DNA of 64,000 bases from assembly GCF_900113645.1 (NCBI RefSeq), contig NZ_FOQC01000002.1, positions 41,420 through 105,419 of the forward strand, read 5' to 3'. Under the pieces are notes generated by a model. That model made no database searches and had not been told where the DNA came from. It was given only the letters and a program-made list of their open reading frames with translations. Within the stretch, counting starts at the first letter, position 1. Each line of letters starts with the position of its first letter. This stretch comes from Trichococcus flocculiformis. Lineage in GTDB: Bacteria; Bacillota; Bacilli; Lactobacillales; Aerococcaceae. This document shows, one piece after another, positions 44,889-57,167 of the stretch. Made by a program: the position numbers and the translations under genes.

Positions 44889-45662
44889 CTAACCGTTCCT
44901 TAATTTTTCTTCATCATAGTAGACTTCCACGAGATACAATCCCTGCGACGGGGCTGTCGGTCCGGCTTTGCGGCGGTCTTTCACTTCCAAAAGGCGGTCG
45001 ATTTCCTCGACCTTTTTCAGGCCGTCTGCGATCTGCAAAAGTGTCCCCACGAAAATTCTGATCATATTATAGAGAAAGCCGTTACCCCTGAAAGTGAAGA
45101 CCAGCTCGTTATTCACTTCGTCTTTCCTGACGCTGGCTTCATAGACGGTGCGGACCAGATCGGTTTTATCCGTCTTTGTCGAGCAAAAACTGGTGAAGTC
45201 GTGTTCGCCTTCCAGTTTTTTGATGGCCTGCTCCAAATTCTCCATATTAAAGCGGTAAGGATGGTGCGTCGTGTAGAGTCGTTTGAAGGGATTCGGGAAG
45301 CGATCAAGATCGACCCGGTAAATATATTTTTTCCCTAGCGCGTGGTAGCGCGAATGGAAATCCTCTGCAGCGTGTTCCACCGATTTGATTAAAATGTCAT
45401 CGGGCAGCAGGCTGTTCAGCGCCCGCAGCAGATGATCCGGCTTAATCGCAGCCGGGTAATCGAAATGGATAACCTGTCCAAGCGCATGGACGCCCGAATC
45501 GGTCCTTCCGGAAGCTTGGATCGGAATGATCTGCCCGTTCGACATTTTTTTCAACGCCTTTTCGATTTCCGTCTGGACACTGTTGCCGTTAGGTTGGACC
45601 TGATAGCCCACATAACTTGTTCCGTCATATTGCACGATGCATTTGTACCGTTGTGCAGTCAT
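44889..45662 (-). CDS. truA: tRNA pseudouridine(38-40) synthase TruA
   Basis: Modifies uridines 38-40 in the anticodon stem-loop of many tRNAs. The 257-aa protein has VQYDGTSYVGYQ, the catalytic Asp in ASGRTDSGVHALGQ, and the C-terminal FLYNMIRIFVGTL. It follows ecfT in the order common in Lactobacillales, although a terminator-like hairpin at 45717 separates them. Confidence 0.96.
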   Translation of the reverse strand: MTAQRYKCIVQYDGTSYVGYQVQPNGNSVQTEIEKALKKMSNGQIIPIQASGRTDSGVHALGQVIHFDYPAAIKPDHLLRALNSLLPDDILIKSVEHAAEDFHSRYHALGKKYIYRVDLDRFPNPFKRLYTTHHPYRFNMENLEQAIKKLEGEHDFTSFCSTKTDKTDLVRTVYEASVRKDEVNNELVFTFRGNGFLYNMIRIFVGTLLQIADGLKKVEEIDRLLEVKDRRKAGPTAPSQGLYLVEVYYDEEKLRNG

Positions 45663-45716
45663 GGTTGGCGTATGCCCCTTTCTTATTTTGCTGATGTATG
45701 TGGTAGTTTTTCCATT

Positions 45717-45748
45717 TTAAAAGGGACCGGAATTGCTACCCGGTCCCC
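45717..45748 (-). terminator. terminator after ecfT
   Basis: GGGACCGG / CCGGTCCC stem with TTTT following on the minus strand. Confidence 0.75.
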
Positions 45749-45786
45749 AGACTCGTTCTCTGGCGGCTTAATCAGCCCATATGCGC

Positions 45787-46584
45787 TCATGAGCGGAAGA
45801 ACAATAACAACCCTGTCAATGCGACAAACGCCAGCATACTCAACGTATCGCGCTTCTGCCAATCAAGGATGCGGTACTTCGTCCGGCCTTCTCCGCCTTG
45901 ATAGCCACGTGCCTCCATGGCATTTGCCAATTCATCAGCCCGGTTGAAGGAGCTGACGAAGAGCGGCACCAAAATCGGTGTGACGGCCTTCATCTGCTTG
46001 ACGATATTGCCTTCGCCGAATTCGACACCGCGGGCCCGTTGTGCATTCATGATCTTTGAAGCCTCATCCATCAGCGTCGGCACGAAACGCAACGCGATGG
46101 AAAGCATCAGCGCAATTTCATGGACAGGAACTTTGAATCGTTTCAATGGTCCCAACAGCTTTTCAATCGCATCGGTCAACGACAACGGCATCGTCGTGAG
46201 CGTCAGTAGCGTCGAAATGAAGATGATGAGAACGAAACGCATGAAGATGAAGGCACCATTGATGACCCCGAATGAGGTGATGCTGATCGGTCCCAGCACT
46301 AAGTACGTTTCCCCTCCCCTTGTGAAGAGGATCTGCAGCAATACCGTGAACAAGATCAACCAAATCAGCGGTTTCACGCCGTTCAGAAAGACTGACAGTT
46401 TAATATCAGACAGAATAACGCACAAGAAAGTGAACAACGTCATGATCAAATAAGTCTGCCAGTTGTTGGCCAGGAAGATGACGATGATGAAATAGAAAGC
46501 CCCGATCAGCTTTGCGCGCGGATCCAGTCTATGGACCAACGAGCTGCCTTGGATATAGCGCCCGAACAGTAATTTATCCAACAT
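45787..46584 (-). CDS. ecfT: ECF transporter transmembrane subunit EcfT
   Basis: Membrane coupling subunit of the shared energy-coupling-factor module that serves many vitamin and metal S-components. The 265-aa protein has several hydrophobic segments and the two coupling motifs ARG-like: AQRARGVEFG and AMEARGYQGGEGRT. ATG 46584 overlaps the ecfA2 end by 11 nt and follows AGGG; the longer frame to 46611 is less likely. Part of ecfA1-ecfA2-ecfT. Confidence 0.95.
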   Translation of the reverse strand: MLDKLLFGRYIQGSSLVHRLDPRAKLIGAFYFIIVIFLANNWQTYLIMTLFTFLCVILSDIKLSVFLNGVKPLIWLILFTVLLQILFTRGGETYLVLGPISITSFGVINGAFIFMRFVLIIFISTLLTLTTMPLSLTDAIEKLLGPLKRFKVPVHEIALMLSIALRFVPTLMDEASKIMNAQRARGVEFGEGNIVKQMKAVTPILVPLFVSSFNRADELANAMEARGYQGGEGRTKYRILDWQKRDTLSMLAFVALTGLLLFFRS

Positions 46585-47485
46585 GATTGCCACCCTCTTC
46601 CTTAGCGGCATTTTTGGAGCCTTTATTTTCGTTGATTTTAGCGATCAACACAGCCGCCAGCTGTTCGGTACGAAGCGGTCTTTCGTCGCCGAAGTCTACT
46701 CCGGTCCGTTTACTCAACCTATCCAGAAATGCTAGCCCATCCGGTAAGCCCAACTGCTTTTCTTGCAGCCATTGGGCATCCTGGAAAATCTCATCGGGCT
46801 GTCCCATTTTGACGACTGTCCCTTTTTCGAGAATGACAACATGATCCGCATAAGTCGCGACATCATTCATCTGATGCGTGACCAATACAATCGTCAGACC
46901 TTTGTCGATATGGAGTTGATTGAACATATTCATGATTTCCCGTCTGCCCGCAGGATCCAATCCTGCCGTTGGTTCATCCAGAACCAGCACTTCCGGTTCC
47001 ATGGCCAATACGCCGGCTATCGCTACGCGTCTCATTTGACCCCCTGAGAGGTCGAATGGGGAACGATCCATGAAGGATTCATCCAAGCCAACCAAAGGCA
47101 ATACGCGCTTCACAATCGCCATTGCATCCTCTTCACTGACGCCGAAGTTCATCGGTCCGAAGGCGATATCCTTAGCGATCGTCTCCTCGAACAGTTGCGA
47201 CTCCGGAAACTGGAACACAATCCCTACCTTTTTCCGGAGGTCCTTCAGATTTTTGTTGTTCGATTTGTTCGTTATGATGCGGTCCCCTATCTTCACACTG
47301 CCTTCAGTGGGTTTCAATAAAGCATTCAGATGCTGCGTGACTGTTGATTTTCCGCTGCCGGTATGCCCGATCAATGCCGTATAACTGCCGTCCGGGATAT
47401 TCAGGTTCACATCATAAAGAGCCCGGCTTTCGAAAGGCGTTCCGGCTGAATACGAGTAGCCTACTTTTTCGAAAGTAATGTCCAT
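46574..47485 (-). CDS. ecfA2: ECF transporter ATPase EcfA2
   Basis: One of two ATPases of the ECF module, 303 aa. Walker A is GHTGSGKST, the Q-loop is VFQFPESQLF (typical of EcfA2), the signature is LSGGQMRRVAIAG, and Walker B is VLVLDEPTAGLD. The final 20 residues are charged and variable. It overlaps ecfA1 by 25 nt and ecfT by 11 nt, so the three are translationally coupled. Confidence 0.96.
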   Translation of the reverse strand: MDITFEKVGYSYSAGTPFESRALYDVNLNIPDGSYTALIGHTGSGKSTVTQHLNALLKPTEGSVKIGDRIITNKSNNKNLKDLRKKVGIVFQFPESQLFEETIAKDIAFGPMNFGVSEEDAMAIVKRVLPLVGLDESFMDRSPFDLSGGQMRRVAIAGVLAMEPEVLVLDEPTAGLDPAGRREIMNMFNQLHIDKGLTIVLVTHQMNDVATYADHVVILEKGTVVKMGQPDEIFQDAQWLQEKQLGLPDGLAFLDRLSKRTGVDFGDERPLRTEQLAAVLIAKINENKGSKNAAKEEGGNHVG

Positions 47486-48300
47486 AACCAGTTCACCATC
47501 CCTTCCTCAGTCAAATAGTTTTCAGGAACTTCCAGTCCCTGTCTCTTCAATTGGTATTTCAGTTTTTCTGGGAACGGTATATCCAAACCGATATCGATGA
47601 TTTCCTTGCCCAAACTGAATATTTCTTCCGGCGAGCCGATCCGTGTCAATTGCCCAGCCTCCATCACAAAGATGCGATTCGCTTTTGCAGCCTCATCAAT
47701 GTCATGGGTGATCGAGATCACCGTCAGATTTTCTTTTTCTTTTATTTCCTGGATGGTCTCGATGACTTCATGACGGCCTTCCGGATCCAGCATGGTCGTT
47801 GCCTCATCGAGGATGATGATATCAGGAGACAAAGCCACGATTCCAGCAATCGCCACCCGTTGCTTCTGCCCGCCCGAAAGTCTTGCCGGTTCCTTGTCCA
47901 AGAAGTTGGCCATATTGACAGCCGCAACCGCATCGGCTACCCGCTTGACCATTTCCTCACGGGGAATGCCGACATTCTCCAAGCCGAAAGCAACGTCGTC
48001 CTGCACTGTTGAACCGACAAACTGATTGTCCGGATTCTGGAATACCATTCCGATTTTCTTACGGACATCCCAAACCGTCTCTGCATTCAGAGCTACTCCT
48101 TCGATGATGACTTCTCCGGAGTTCGCTTCTATCAGGCCATTGATCGTTTTGGCCAAAGTTGACTTGCCTGAACCATTAGGCCCGATGATGGCAATCCATT
48201 CACCTTGCTGGATTGTCAACGAAACGTTGTTCAACGCCGGTCTTGCATCTTCCTCTGAATAGGAAAAAGTCACATTGCGCAACTCGATAATTTCATTCAT
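47461..48300 (-). CDS. ecfA1: ECF transporter ATPase EcfA1
   Basis: Partner ATPase of EcfA2, 279 aa. Walker A is GPNGSGKST, the Q-loop is VFQNPDNQFVG (typical of EcfA1), the signature is LSGGQKQRVAIAG, and Walker B is IIILDEATTMLD. ATG 48300 follows AGGA at 9-nt spacing; the frame continues to 48399 without support. First gene of the ecf operon, 400 bp after rplQ across a cluster of terminator hairpins. Confidence 0.96.
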   Translation of the reverse strand: MNEIIELRNVTFSYSEEDARPALNNVSLTIQQGEWIAIIGPNGSGKSTLAKTINGLIEANSGEVIIEGVALNAETVWDVRKKIGMVFQNPDNQFVGSTVQDDVAFGLENVGIPREEMVKRVADAVAAVNMANFLDKEPARLSGGQKQRVAIAGIVALSPDIIILDEATTMLDPEGRHEVIETIQEIKEKENLTVISITHDIDEAAKANRIFVMEAGQLTRIGSPEEIFSLGKEIIDIGLDIPFPEKLKYQLKRQGLEVPENYLTEEGMVNWLWTLLSKK

Positions 48301-48375
48301 GATTGCAGTCCTACTTTCTCTTTTATTGAATCTATAAGGCCGTATCCGATCATCCGCCCGCAGACAAGCGGGTAT

Positions 48376-48448
48376 AAAAAAAGATGAAAAATACGGCAAG
48401 GAAATGTCTACTTTAGTAAGTATAAACTACTCTCCCGTATTTTTCATC
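48376..48448 (-). terminator. long-loop terminator upstream of ecfA1
   Basis: Perfect 14-bp arms GATGAAAAATACGG / CCGTATTTTTCATC separated by 38 nt, followed by seven T on the minus strand. It could be an attenuator for the ecf genes. Confidence 0.6.
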
Positions 48449-48492
48449 CACTGTCTTGACACAGCAAGGAAATAAAACGCTTTTATTTATAT

Positions 48493-48540
48493 ATCAAAAG
48501 AAACTAGAAAATATATTGGCATTTTCTAGTTTCTTTTGAT
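48493..48540. terminator. 20-bp perfect stem-loop
   Basis: Arms 48493-48512 and 48521-48540 with an 8-nt loop. AT-rich stem with CTAG near its centre. No long T run directly follows on the minus strand. Confidence 0.7.
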
Positions 48541-48601
48541 AAAAAAAGGCACTTTTTTTGATGAAAAAATGCCCTTCCGAAAATCATGCGATCTTCGGAA
48601 G
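48541..48601 (-). terminator. tandem terminators of the ribosomal operon
   Basis: Two overlapping minus-strand hairpins. The first is CTTCCGAA / TTCGGAAG (48574-48601) followed by GGCATTTTTT. The second is GGCATTTTTT / AAAAAAGTGCC followed by seven T. They lie about 95 bp after the rplQ stop. Confidence 0.8.
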
Positions 48602-48695
48602 AACCTTGAGCTAGACTAGGGAGGCAATAAGCAGACCCATCATCATAACACTCTATTTCATCTAAAAGTGAACGTTTCATCTTTATGCGATTGAA

Positions 48696-49076
48696 TTATA
48701 CTAATTCAATGATAACCATTTGTGCTGCATCGCCACGGCGAGGTTCAGTCTTCAAGATACGAGTGTATCCGCCTTGACGTTCTGCATAGCGAGGTGCGAT
48801 ATCAGAGAATAATTTTTGTAACGCTGATTGAACAACGATTTTATCATCTTCTTCACGAACATCTGCTACTTCGTTACGAACGTATGCTGCAGCCAAACGA
48901 CGAGCAGCTAAATCTCCACGTTTGCCTAAAGTAATCATTTTTTCAGTAGTTGAACGAATTTCTTTAGCACGTGCTTCAGTTGTAACGATGCGTTCGTTGA
49001 TGATTAAATCAGTAGTCAAATCACGAAGCATTGCTTTTCTTTGAGCGCTTGTGCGTCCTAATTTACGGTAAGCCAT
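48696..49076 (-). CDS. rplQ: 50S ribosomal protein L17
   Basis: Large-subunit protein near the exit tunnel, 126 aa. Blocks [19 protein letters not shown] and the C-terminal [19 protein letters not shown] are invariant. Last gene of the alpha operon, 26 bp after rpoA. Confidence 0.98.
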   Translation of the reverse strand: MAYRKLGRTSAQRKAMLRDLTTDLIINERIVTTEARAKEIRSTTEKMITLGKRGDLAARRLAAAYVRNEVADVREEDDKIVVQSALQKLFSDIAPRYAERQGGYTRILKTEPRRGDAAQMVIIELV

Positions 49077-49102
49077 CCTAGGTTTTCCTCCTTTGTGCAG
49101 TA

Positions 49103-50047
49103 CTAGTCCTCTTGACGCAAGCCTAGATTAAGATCATTCAGCTTGTTCTTCACTTCTTCAAGTGATTTGCGTCCCAGATTACGTACTTTGATCATCTCTG
49201 CTTCAGACTTGTCTGTCAATTCTTGAACTGTATTGATGCCTGCGCGTTTCAAACAGTTATAAGAACGTACGGATAAATCCAATTCTTCGATAGTCATTTC
49301 CAGCATTTTCTCTTTATGTGTTTCTTCTTTTTCAACCATTATCTCGGCCTTGCGGGCTTCATCGGTCAGATTAACAAAAATATTCAAATGTTCCGTTAAA
49401 ATTTTGGCAGCCAAGCTGACTGCTTCTTCTGGGCTGATGGAACCATCTGTCCAGACATCCAACGTTAATTTATCGTAAATATTTTTTTGTCCGATGCGAG
49501 TATTTTCAACCTGATAATTCACCTTGCTGATTGGAGTATAAATGGAGTCGACTGGCAAAACACCGATCGGCATATCTTCCGTTTTGTTATATTCGGAACG
49601 AACATAGCCACGGCCATTTTTTACATCCAAACGAACATGAAAATGTGCTCCCTCTGAAACTGTACATATATATAAATCAGGGTTTAAGATTTCCACATCG
49701 CTGTCATGGGTAATATCCGCTGCAGTCACGACTGCTGGACCTTTTACGTCAATCTCGATTGTCTTGTCTTCGTCCGTATACAATTTCAAAGCTAATTTTT
49801 TGATGTTCAGAATGATTTGGGTAACATCCTCGACAACACCATCAATCGTTGAAAATTCATGTAGAACACCATCGATTTGGATAGTTGTTACAGCTGTACC
49901 AGGAAGTGAAGATAATAGAATTCGACGTAATGAGTTCCCAAGTGTTGTTCCATAACCGCGTTCTAGTGGTTCTACAACGAATTTACCGAATTTGGCATCT
50001 TCGCTGATCTCAATCGTTTCAATTCTTGGTTTTTCAATTTCGATCAT
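49103..50047 (-). CDS. rpoA: RNA polymerase alpha subunit
   Basis: Assembly platform of RNA polymerase, 314 aa. The N-terminal dimerisation domain has [22 protein letters not shown]. The C-terminal domain that binds UP elements and activators contains [19 protein letters not shown] and [11 protein letters not shown]. Intact. Located between rpsK and rplQ as in other Firmicutes. Confidence 0.98.
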   Translation of the reverse strand: MIEIEKPRIETIEISEDAKFGKFVVEPLERGYGTTLGNSLRRILLSSLPGTAVTTIQIDGVLHEFSTIDGVVEDVTQIILNIKKLALKLYTDEDKTIEIDVKGPAVVTAADITHDSDVEILNPDLYICTVSEGAHFHVRLDVKNGRGYVRSEYNKTEDMPIGVLPVDSIYTPISKVNYQVENTRIGQKNIYDKLTLDVWTDGSISPEEAVSLAAKILTEHLNIFVNLTDEARKAEIMVEKEETHKEKMLEMTIEELDLSVRSYNCLKRAGINTVQELTDKSEAEMIKVRNLGRKSLEEVKNKLNDLNLGLRQED

Positions 50048-50128
50048 TTATCAATTTACCCCTTTCAAAACGTGAAGTTCATGTTAGTGAGTCCATTGCG
50101 TTTCGTTACATAACAGTACAATTCTCAA

Positions 50129-50515
50129 TTAAACACGACGACGTTTTGGTGGACGGCATCCATTATGAGGAACGGGCGTTACATCGCGAATTGCGGTAAC
50201 TTCCAATCCTGCAGCTTGTAATGAACGAATGGCAGCTTCACGTCCAGAACCAGGACCTTTAACAGCTACTTCGACTGTTTTCATGCCATGTTCCATAGAA
50301 ACTTTAGCTGCTGCTTCTGCAGCCATTTGTGCAGCATAAGGAGTAGATTTACGAGAACCTCTGAATCCTAATGAACCTGCTGACGACCATGAAATAGCAT
50401 TTCCATGAACATCTGTAATCATAACAATAGTATTATTAAAAGTTGAGCGGATATGTGCTACACCAGCTTCAACATTCTTTTTTACGCGGCGTTTGCGAGC
50501 TACTTTTTTAGCCAT
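50129..50515 (-). CDS. rpsK: 30S ribosomal protein S11
   Basis: Platform protein of the small subunit, 128 aa. [17 protein letters not shown] and the C-terminal [18 protein letters not shown] are diagnostic. It follows rpsM by 27 bp. Confidence 0.98.
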   Translation of the reverse strand: MAKKVARKRRVKKNVEAGVAHIRSTFNNTIVMITDVHGNAISWSSAGSLGFRGSRKSTPYAAQMAAEAAAKVSMEHGMKTVEVAVKGPGSGREAAIRSLQAAGLEVTAIRDVTPVPHNGCRPPKRRRV

Positions 50516-50542
50516 GAAGTTTTGACCTCCTTCACTTAATTA

Positions 50543-50908
50543 TTATTTTTTCTTACCAGCGATTGATTTAGCTGGGCCTTTACGAGTACGTGCATTGTTC
50601 TTTGTGTTTTGTCCGCGAACAGGCAAACCACGACGGTGACGCATTCCTCTGTAAGATCCGATTTCGATCAATCGTTTAATATTTAGGTTTACTTCACGAC
50701 GAAGATCACCTTCAACCTTTAATTTATCCACTTCAATACGGATACGGTCTAATTCATCATTCGTTAAATCACGAACACGAGTATCTTCTGAAACCTCAGC
50801 TGCTGCTAAAACTTTTTGAGCTGTGTTTAATCCGATACCAAAAATATAAGTTAATGAAATAACTACACGTTTGTCACGCGGAACATCTACTCCTGCGATA
50901 CGAGCCAT
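50543..50908 (-). CDS. rpsM: 30S ribosomal protein S13
   Basis: Small-subunit head protein contacting the B1 bridges and tRNA, 121 aa. [21 protein letters not shown] and [19 protein letters not shown] are diagnostic. It follows rpmJ by about 20 bp. Confidence 0.98.
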   Translation of the reverse strand: MARIAGVDVPRDKRVVISLTYIFGIGLNTAQKVLAAAEVSEDTRVRDLTNDELDRIRIEVDKLKVEGDLRREVNLNIKRLIEIGSYRGMRHRRGLPVRGQNTKNNARTRKGPAKSIAGKKK

Positions 50909-50928
50909 TTATAGGCACCTCCTTGTTA

Positions 50929-51042
50929 TTATCCTTGGCGTTGTTTGTGTTTGGGATTTTCGCAAATCACCATAACACGACCATTGCGGCGAATGACTTT
51001 GCATTTTTCGCAAATGGGTTTTACTGATGCTCTAACTTTCAT
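50929..51042 (-). CDS. rpmJ: 50S ribosomal protein L36
   Basis: A 37-aa zinc-binding L36: [19 protein letters not shown] at the start, then [11 protein letters not shown]. The Cys-Cys-Cys-His zinc pattern is intact, so this is the C+ form. ATG 51042 has a GGAGGG site. Missed by length-filtered gene callers but certain from position and sequence. Confidence 0.97.
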   Translation of the reverse strand: MKVRASVKPICEKCKVIRRNGRVMVICENPKHKQRQG

Positions 51043-51075
51043 TTAAATTCCCTCCTATTTAGTGATGGAGTGCAA

Positions 51076-51294
51076 TTATTTAAAGCGGTAAGTAATGCGT
51101 CCACGAGTAAGATCGTACGGAGATAATTCTACCGTAACTTTATCGCCTGGCAAAATGCGGATGTAATGCATTCTAATTTTACCAGATACGTGAGCTAATA
51201 CTATGTGACCATTTTCAAGTTCGACTTTAAACATTGCATTGGGCAAAGTTTCAACGACAACTCCTTCGATCTCAATGACATCGTCTTTCGCCAC
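51076..51294 (-). CDS. infA: translation initiation factor IF-1
   Basis: OB-fold factor binding the 30S A site, 72 aa. [19 protein letters not shown] and [22 protein letters not shown] are diagnostic. An extended -10 promoter lies about 70 bp upstream, after adk. Confidence 0.98.
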   Translation of the reverse strand: MAKDDVIEIEGVVVETLPNAMFKVELENGHIVLAHVSGKIRMHYIRILPGDKVTVELSPYDLTRGRITYRFK

Positions 51295-51366
51295 GCCTGC
51301 TAACCTCCTAACATTCTGTTGAGCTGATTAATCTCATGTCTTGGCAATTTTTACTCTAACTGCTAG

Positions 51367-51395
51367 ATTATACCATAGCAAGTATCTATTGAAAA
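51367..51395 (-). promoter_or_regulatory. internal promoter before infA
   Basis: Extended -10 (TGG then TATAAT, 51367-51372) with a weak TTTTCA -35 at 17-nt spacing in the adk-infA gap, the longest gap inside the ribosomal cluster. Confidence 0.6.
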
Positions 51396-51429
51396 GAAAT
51401 TTACGATTAACTTCAAATGACATTTGCAA

Positions 51430-53433
<2,004 letters not shown>

Positions 53434-53434
<1 letters not shown>

Positions 53435-53874
53435 TAGATCACCTCAACAGTCCCACCTGCAGCTTCGATAGCTTTTTGTGCTGCTTCGGAGAATTTATTA
53501 GCTTTAACTGTCAGTTTTTTCTCAACGCTTCCGTTGCCTAAAACTTTGATGCCTGATTTTTCATCTTTGACAATACCAGTTTCAACTAATAAAGCTGGAG
53601 TAACTTCTGTACCATCTTCGAAACGGTTTAAGATTTCTAAGTTGATGACAGCATATTCCTTACGGTTGATATTCGTGAATCCACGTTTTGGAAGACGACG
53701 GAACAATGGAGTTTGTCCACCCTCGAATCCAAGTCTCACACCGCCGCCTGAACGGGCTTTTTGGCCTTTATGTCCACGACCGGATGTTTTACCATTACCG
53801 GATGAAGATCCGCGACCGACACGGTTACGTTCTTTACGTGAGCCTTCAGCAGGTTTTAATTCATGAAGTTTCAT
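53434..53874 (-). CDS. rplO: 50S ribosomal protein L15
   Basis: Large-subunit protein, 146 aa. [22 protein letters not shown] and the Gly-rich [15 protein letters not shown] segment are diagnostic. The stop is shared with the secY start. Confidence 0.98.
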
Positions 53875-53907
53875 AGTAACTTGGCACCTCCTTCAATCTG
53901 ATATTTA

Positions 53908-54090
53908 TTATTTAACTTCTTCTGATGTTACTAAGTGGCTTACTGTGTTAATCATGCCCAAGATAGCTGGGTTAGCTGGTTTCACAACAGTTTTGCCGAT
54001 TTTGGACAATCCCAAAGCCTTGCAAGTATCTTTTTGGTTTTGAGGACGTCCGATCAAGCTGCGTGTTAAAGTGATCTTTACTTCTGCCAT
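53908..54090 (-). CDS. rpmD: 50S ribosomal protein L30
   Basis: 60-aa bacterial L30. [20 protein letters not shown] is diagnostic. Located between rpsE (13 bp) and rplO. Confidence 0.98.
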   Translation of the reverse strand: MAEVKITLTRSLIGRPQNQKDTCKALGLSKIGKTVVKPANPAILGMINTVSHLVTSEEVK

Positions 54091-54103
54091 GATGTAGTCC
54101 TCC

Positions 54104-54604
54104 TTATCCTAGTAATTCTTCAACTGATTTGCCGCGTAATTTCGCAACATCTTCAGCATTTTTCAATTGTTTCAAGCCATCGATTGTAGCACGTACCATA
54201 TTGATAGGTGTGTTAGAACCAAGGGACTTGCTTGTGATATCAGCGATACCAGCTAATTCAACAACGGCACGGACTGGTCCGCCTGCGGATACTCCGGAAC
54301 CGGATTTAGCAGGTTTCAACATTACGTTACCGCCACAGAAAGTTCCGATAACTTGGTGTGGGATTGTTGATTCAGACATTGGAACTTCAATAAGGCTCTT
54401 TTTAGCAGATTCGATAGCTTTACGAATAGCTTCTGGAACCTCGGCTGCTTTACCAGTACCGAATCCTACATGTCCGTTTCTGTCTCCTACAACAACTAAA
54501 GCAGCAAAGCGCAGACGACGTCCACCTTTAACAACTTTTGTTACACGATTGATTGCAACAACGCGATCTTCTAATTCAATATGAGCTGGGTCAACATAAA
54601 CCAT
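54104..54604 (-). CDS. rpsE: 30S ribosomal protein S5
   Basis: Decoding-accuracy protein of the small-subunit body, 166 aa. [20 protein letters not shown] and [14 protein letters not shown]-like blocks are present. Normal length. Confidence 0.98.
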   Translation of the reverse strand: MVYVDPAHIELEDRVVAINRVTKVVKGGRRLRFAALVVVGDRNGHVGFGTGKAAEVPEAIRKAIESAKKSLIEVPMSESTIPHQVIGTFCGGNVMLKPAKSGSGVSAGGPVRAVVELAGIADITSKSLGSNTPINMVRATIDGLKQLKNAEDVAKLRGKSVEELLG

Positions 54605-54624
54605 GTGTGGTTATCCTCCTTTTC

Positions 54625-54981
54625 CTAGAAATCTAGTCCATTTTCGCGGGCAGCTTCAGCCAAAGCCTGCACACGACCATGGTACAGATAGCCACCACGG
54701 TCAAAGACTACTTTTTTGATACCTTTAGCAACAGAACGTTCAGCAATTAGTTTTCCAACTGCAGCAGCAGCTTCAGTTTTAGTACCGCTTGCGATTTCTG
54801 ATTCTTTTGTAGAGGCACTTGCTAGCGTCACACCCGCTACGTCATCAATTAATTGAGCGTAGATGTTTTTGTTGGAACGAAAAACGTTCAAGCGTGGGCA
54901 CTCTGCAGTACCAGAGATTTTTCTTCTTACGCGTGCGTGTCTAGCTTGGCGCACTTTGTTTTTATCTGGTTTAGTAATCAC
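54625..54981 (-). CDS. rplR: 50S ribosomal protein L18
   Basis: 5S rRNA-binding protein, 118 aa. GTG 54981 is chosen over GTG 54990 because the latter lies inside the GAGGTG ribosome binding site; the result is the family N-terminus [12 protein letters not shown]. The C-terminal [20 protein letters not shown] is diagnostic. Confidence 0.97.
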   Translation of the reverse strand: MITKPDKNKVRQARHARVRRKISGTAECPRLNVFRSNKNIYAQLIDDVAGVTLASASTKESEIASGTKTEAAAAVGKLIAERSVAKGIKKVVFDRGGYLYHGRVQALAEAARENGLDF

Positions 54982-55045
54982 AATTGTCACCTCTTTAATT
55001 TAATTTTGTTGGGTCGTTCAGGAAGCAAGTAATAATAGCGGACTA

Positions 55046-55582
55046 TTATTTACCTGTCTTACCTTCTTTACGACGGATAATTTCGTTAACGTATTTGATC
55101 CCTTTGCCTTTGTAAGGCTCTGGTGGGCGTACGCCGCGGATGTTGGCTGCCAAAGCGCCTACTTTAGCTTTATCGTAACCTTTAACGATGATTTTAGTGT
55201 TAGTTGGTACTTCCACTTCAATACCGTCTTCAGGTGTGAATTCCACTGGATGAGAATATCCTACGTTCAATACAAGTTTTTTACCTTGCAATTGAGCACG
55301 GTACCCAACCCCTACTAAGTCCAATTCTTTCGCAAATCCTTCAGATACACCTACAACCATGTTGTTCAACAACGCGCGTGTAGTACCGTGAATGGATTTA
55401 GTGAATTTCTCTTCGTTAGGACGAGTGAAAGTAACAGTGTTTCCTTCGATATTGATACCGATCATTTCATTAAATGTGCTAGTTAATTCGCCTTTAGGGC
55501 CTTTAACCGTAACAGTGTTACCTTGTTGAGTAACGGTTACGCCAGCTGGGATTTCGATTGCTTTATTACCAATACGACTCAC
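55046..55582 (-). CDS. rplF: 50S ribosomal protein L6
   Basis: Large-subunit protein near the GTPase centre, 178 aa. [15 protein letters not shown] and the C-terminal [16 protein letters not shown] are diagnostic. Confidence 0.98.
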   Translation of the reverse strand: MSRIGNKAIEIPAGVTVTQQGNTVTVKGPKGELTSTFNEMIGINIEGNTVTFTRPNEEKFTKSIHGTTRALLNNMVVGVSEGFAKELDLVGVGYRAQLQGKKLVLNVGYSHPVEFTPEDGIEVEVPTNTKIIVKGYDKAKVGALAANIRGVRPPEPYKGKGIKYVNEIIRRKEGKTGK

Positions 55583-55619
55583 AGGGCTGCACCTCCTTAT
55601 TTTCTCTTATTTTTTTAAA

Positions 55620-56018
55620 TTACCAAATATAAGCTAATACTTCGCCGCCGATGTTTTTCGCTCTTGCTTCTTTGTCGGTGATAACACCTTCAGAAGTAGA
55701 CACGATTGCGATTCCTAAACCATTCAATACTTTAGGGATGTCGCCAGTTTTAGCGTATACACGCAAACCTGGTTTTGAAATACGTTTCAAACCAGTGATG
55801 ACGCGTTCGTTGTTTGGACCATATTTTAAGAATACACGGATAACACCTTGTTTGTCGTCTGAAGTGTAATCAAAGTTTTTGATGAAACCTTCAGCCTTAA
55901 GAATGTTAGCGATCTCTAATTTTGTCTTTGATGCAGGCACTTCTAAAGATTCGTGACGTACCATGTTGGCATTACGAATACGAGTTAAGAAATCTGCGAT
56001 TGGATCTGTCATGACCAT
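55620..56018 (-). CDS. rpsH: 30S ribosomal protein S8
   Basis: Central-domain 16S-binding protein and, in some species, repressor of the spc operon, 132 aa. [19 protein letters not shown] and the C-terminal GGEVLAYIW are diagnostic. Confidence 0.98.
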   Translation of the reverse strand: MVMTDPIADFLTRIRNANMVRHESLEVPASKTKLEIANILKAEGFIKNFDYTSDDKQGVIRVFLKYGPNNERVITGLKRISKPGLRVYAKTGDIPKVLNGLGIAIVSTSEGVITDKEARAKNIGGEVLAYIW

Positions 56019-56052
56019 TTACATTATACCTCCTTTTGCGAGTATGGTTAAA

Positions 56053-56238
56053 TTACCAGCTAGCCTTTTTCACGCCGGGAATTTGTCCTTTATAGGCAAG
56101 TTCACGGAAGCAAATACGGCAAAGTTTGAATTTGCGATAAACTGAATGTGGACGTCCGCAGCGTTCACAACGAGAGTAAGCTTGAGTAGAATGTTTTGCG
56201 GGACGCTTGTTTTTAGCAATCATGGATTTTTTAGCCAA
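56053..56238 (-). CDS. rpsZ: 30S ribosomal protein S14 type Z
   Basis: 61-aa zinc-binding form of S14 with CERCGRPH and CRICFRELA (two CxxC pairs), the usual Firmicutes operon-encoded form. Zinc-independent paralogues, if any, lie elsewhere. Confidence 0.97.
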   Translation of the reverse strand: MAKKSMIAKNKRPAKHSTQAYSRCERCGRPHSVYRKFKLCRICFRELAYKGQIPGVKKASW

Positions 56239-56258
56239 TTATTATTCGCCTCCTTAGC

Positions 56259-56798
56259 TTATTTTTGGAATGGCATTCCAAGTTGAGTCAATAATTCTCT
56301 TGATTCTTCGTCAGTGTTAGCTGTAGTTACGATAACGATATCCATACCACGCACTTTGTCGACTCTATCATAGTCAACTTCTGGGAAAATCAATTGTTCT
56401 TTGATACCTAAAGTATAGTTTCCACGACCATCAAAAGATTTTTTGCTGATCCCACGGAAGTCACGTACACGTGGTAATGAAACTGTTACTAGTTTATCCA
56501 AGAAGTCGTACATTCTTTCGCCACGAAGAGTAACTTTGGTGCCGATAGGCATACCTTCACGTAAACGGAATGCTGCGATTGATTTTTTAGCTAACGTGAT
56601 GACTGGTTTTTGACCAGAGATCAAAGTTAATTCTTCAACTGCTTTATCCAAGTTTTTTGTATTTGAAACAGCATCACCCACACCCATGTTGATGACAATT
56701 TTGTCAATTTTTGGTGCTTGCATGATTGAAGTGTATTCAAATTTTTCCATCAATGATGGAACGATTTCTTTTGTATATCTTTCTTTTAAACGGTTCAT
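56259..56798 (-). CDS. rplE: 50S ribosomal protein L5
   Basis: 5S rRNA-binding protein at the central protuberance, 179 aa. [20 protein letters not shown] and [20 protein letters not shown] are diagnostic. Confidence 0.98.
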   Translation of the reverse strand: MNRLKERYTKEIVPSLMEKFEYTSIMQAPKIDKIVINMGVGDAVSNTKNLDKAVEELTLISGQKPVITLAKKSIAAFRLREGMPIGTKVTLRGERMYDFLDKLVTVSLPRVRDFRGISKKSFDGRGNYTLGIKEQLIFPEVDYDRVDKVRGMDIVIVTTANTDEESRELLTQLGMPFQK

Positions 56799-56824
56799 TT
56801 AGAATATCCTCCTTCCTCTAATAA

Positions 56825-57133
56825 TTAATCAATGATTTCGCCGGTTTTTTTGGAAACGCGGACTTTTTTGCCATCTACGACTTTAGATCCTACGCGAGTA
56901 GGTTCGCCAGTTTTAGCATCAATTAACATAATGTTAGAAACATGGATAGGTGCTGCTTCTTCAAGAATTCCACCTGTTGGGTTTGTTTGGGAAGCTTTGC
57001 GATGTTTCTTGACAATATTAATGCCTTCGACAATAACACGATCTTTTTTAGGGAAAGTTTTAAGGATGACTCCTTCTTTACCTTTATCTTTTCCAGTAAT
57101 GACTTTAACTTTATCACCAGTTTTTACGTGCAT
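56825..57133 (-). CDS. rplX: 50S ribosomal protein L24
   Basis: Assembly-initiator protein with a KOW motif ([16 protein letters not shown]), 102 aa. ATG 57133 gives the family start MHVKTGD; the longer frame begins inside the AGGAGG site. Confidence 0.97.
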   Translation of the reverse strand: MHVKTGDKVKVITGKDKGKEGVILKTFPKKDRVIVEGINIVKKHRKASQTNPTGGILEEAAPIHVSNIMLIDAKTGEPTRVGSKVVDGKKVRVSKKTGEIID

Positions 57134-57167
57134 GCTTTGTTGCACCTCCTTCATTTATGACAGTTGA

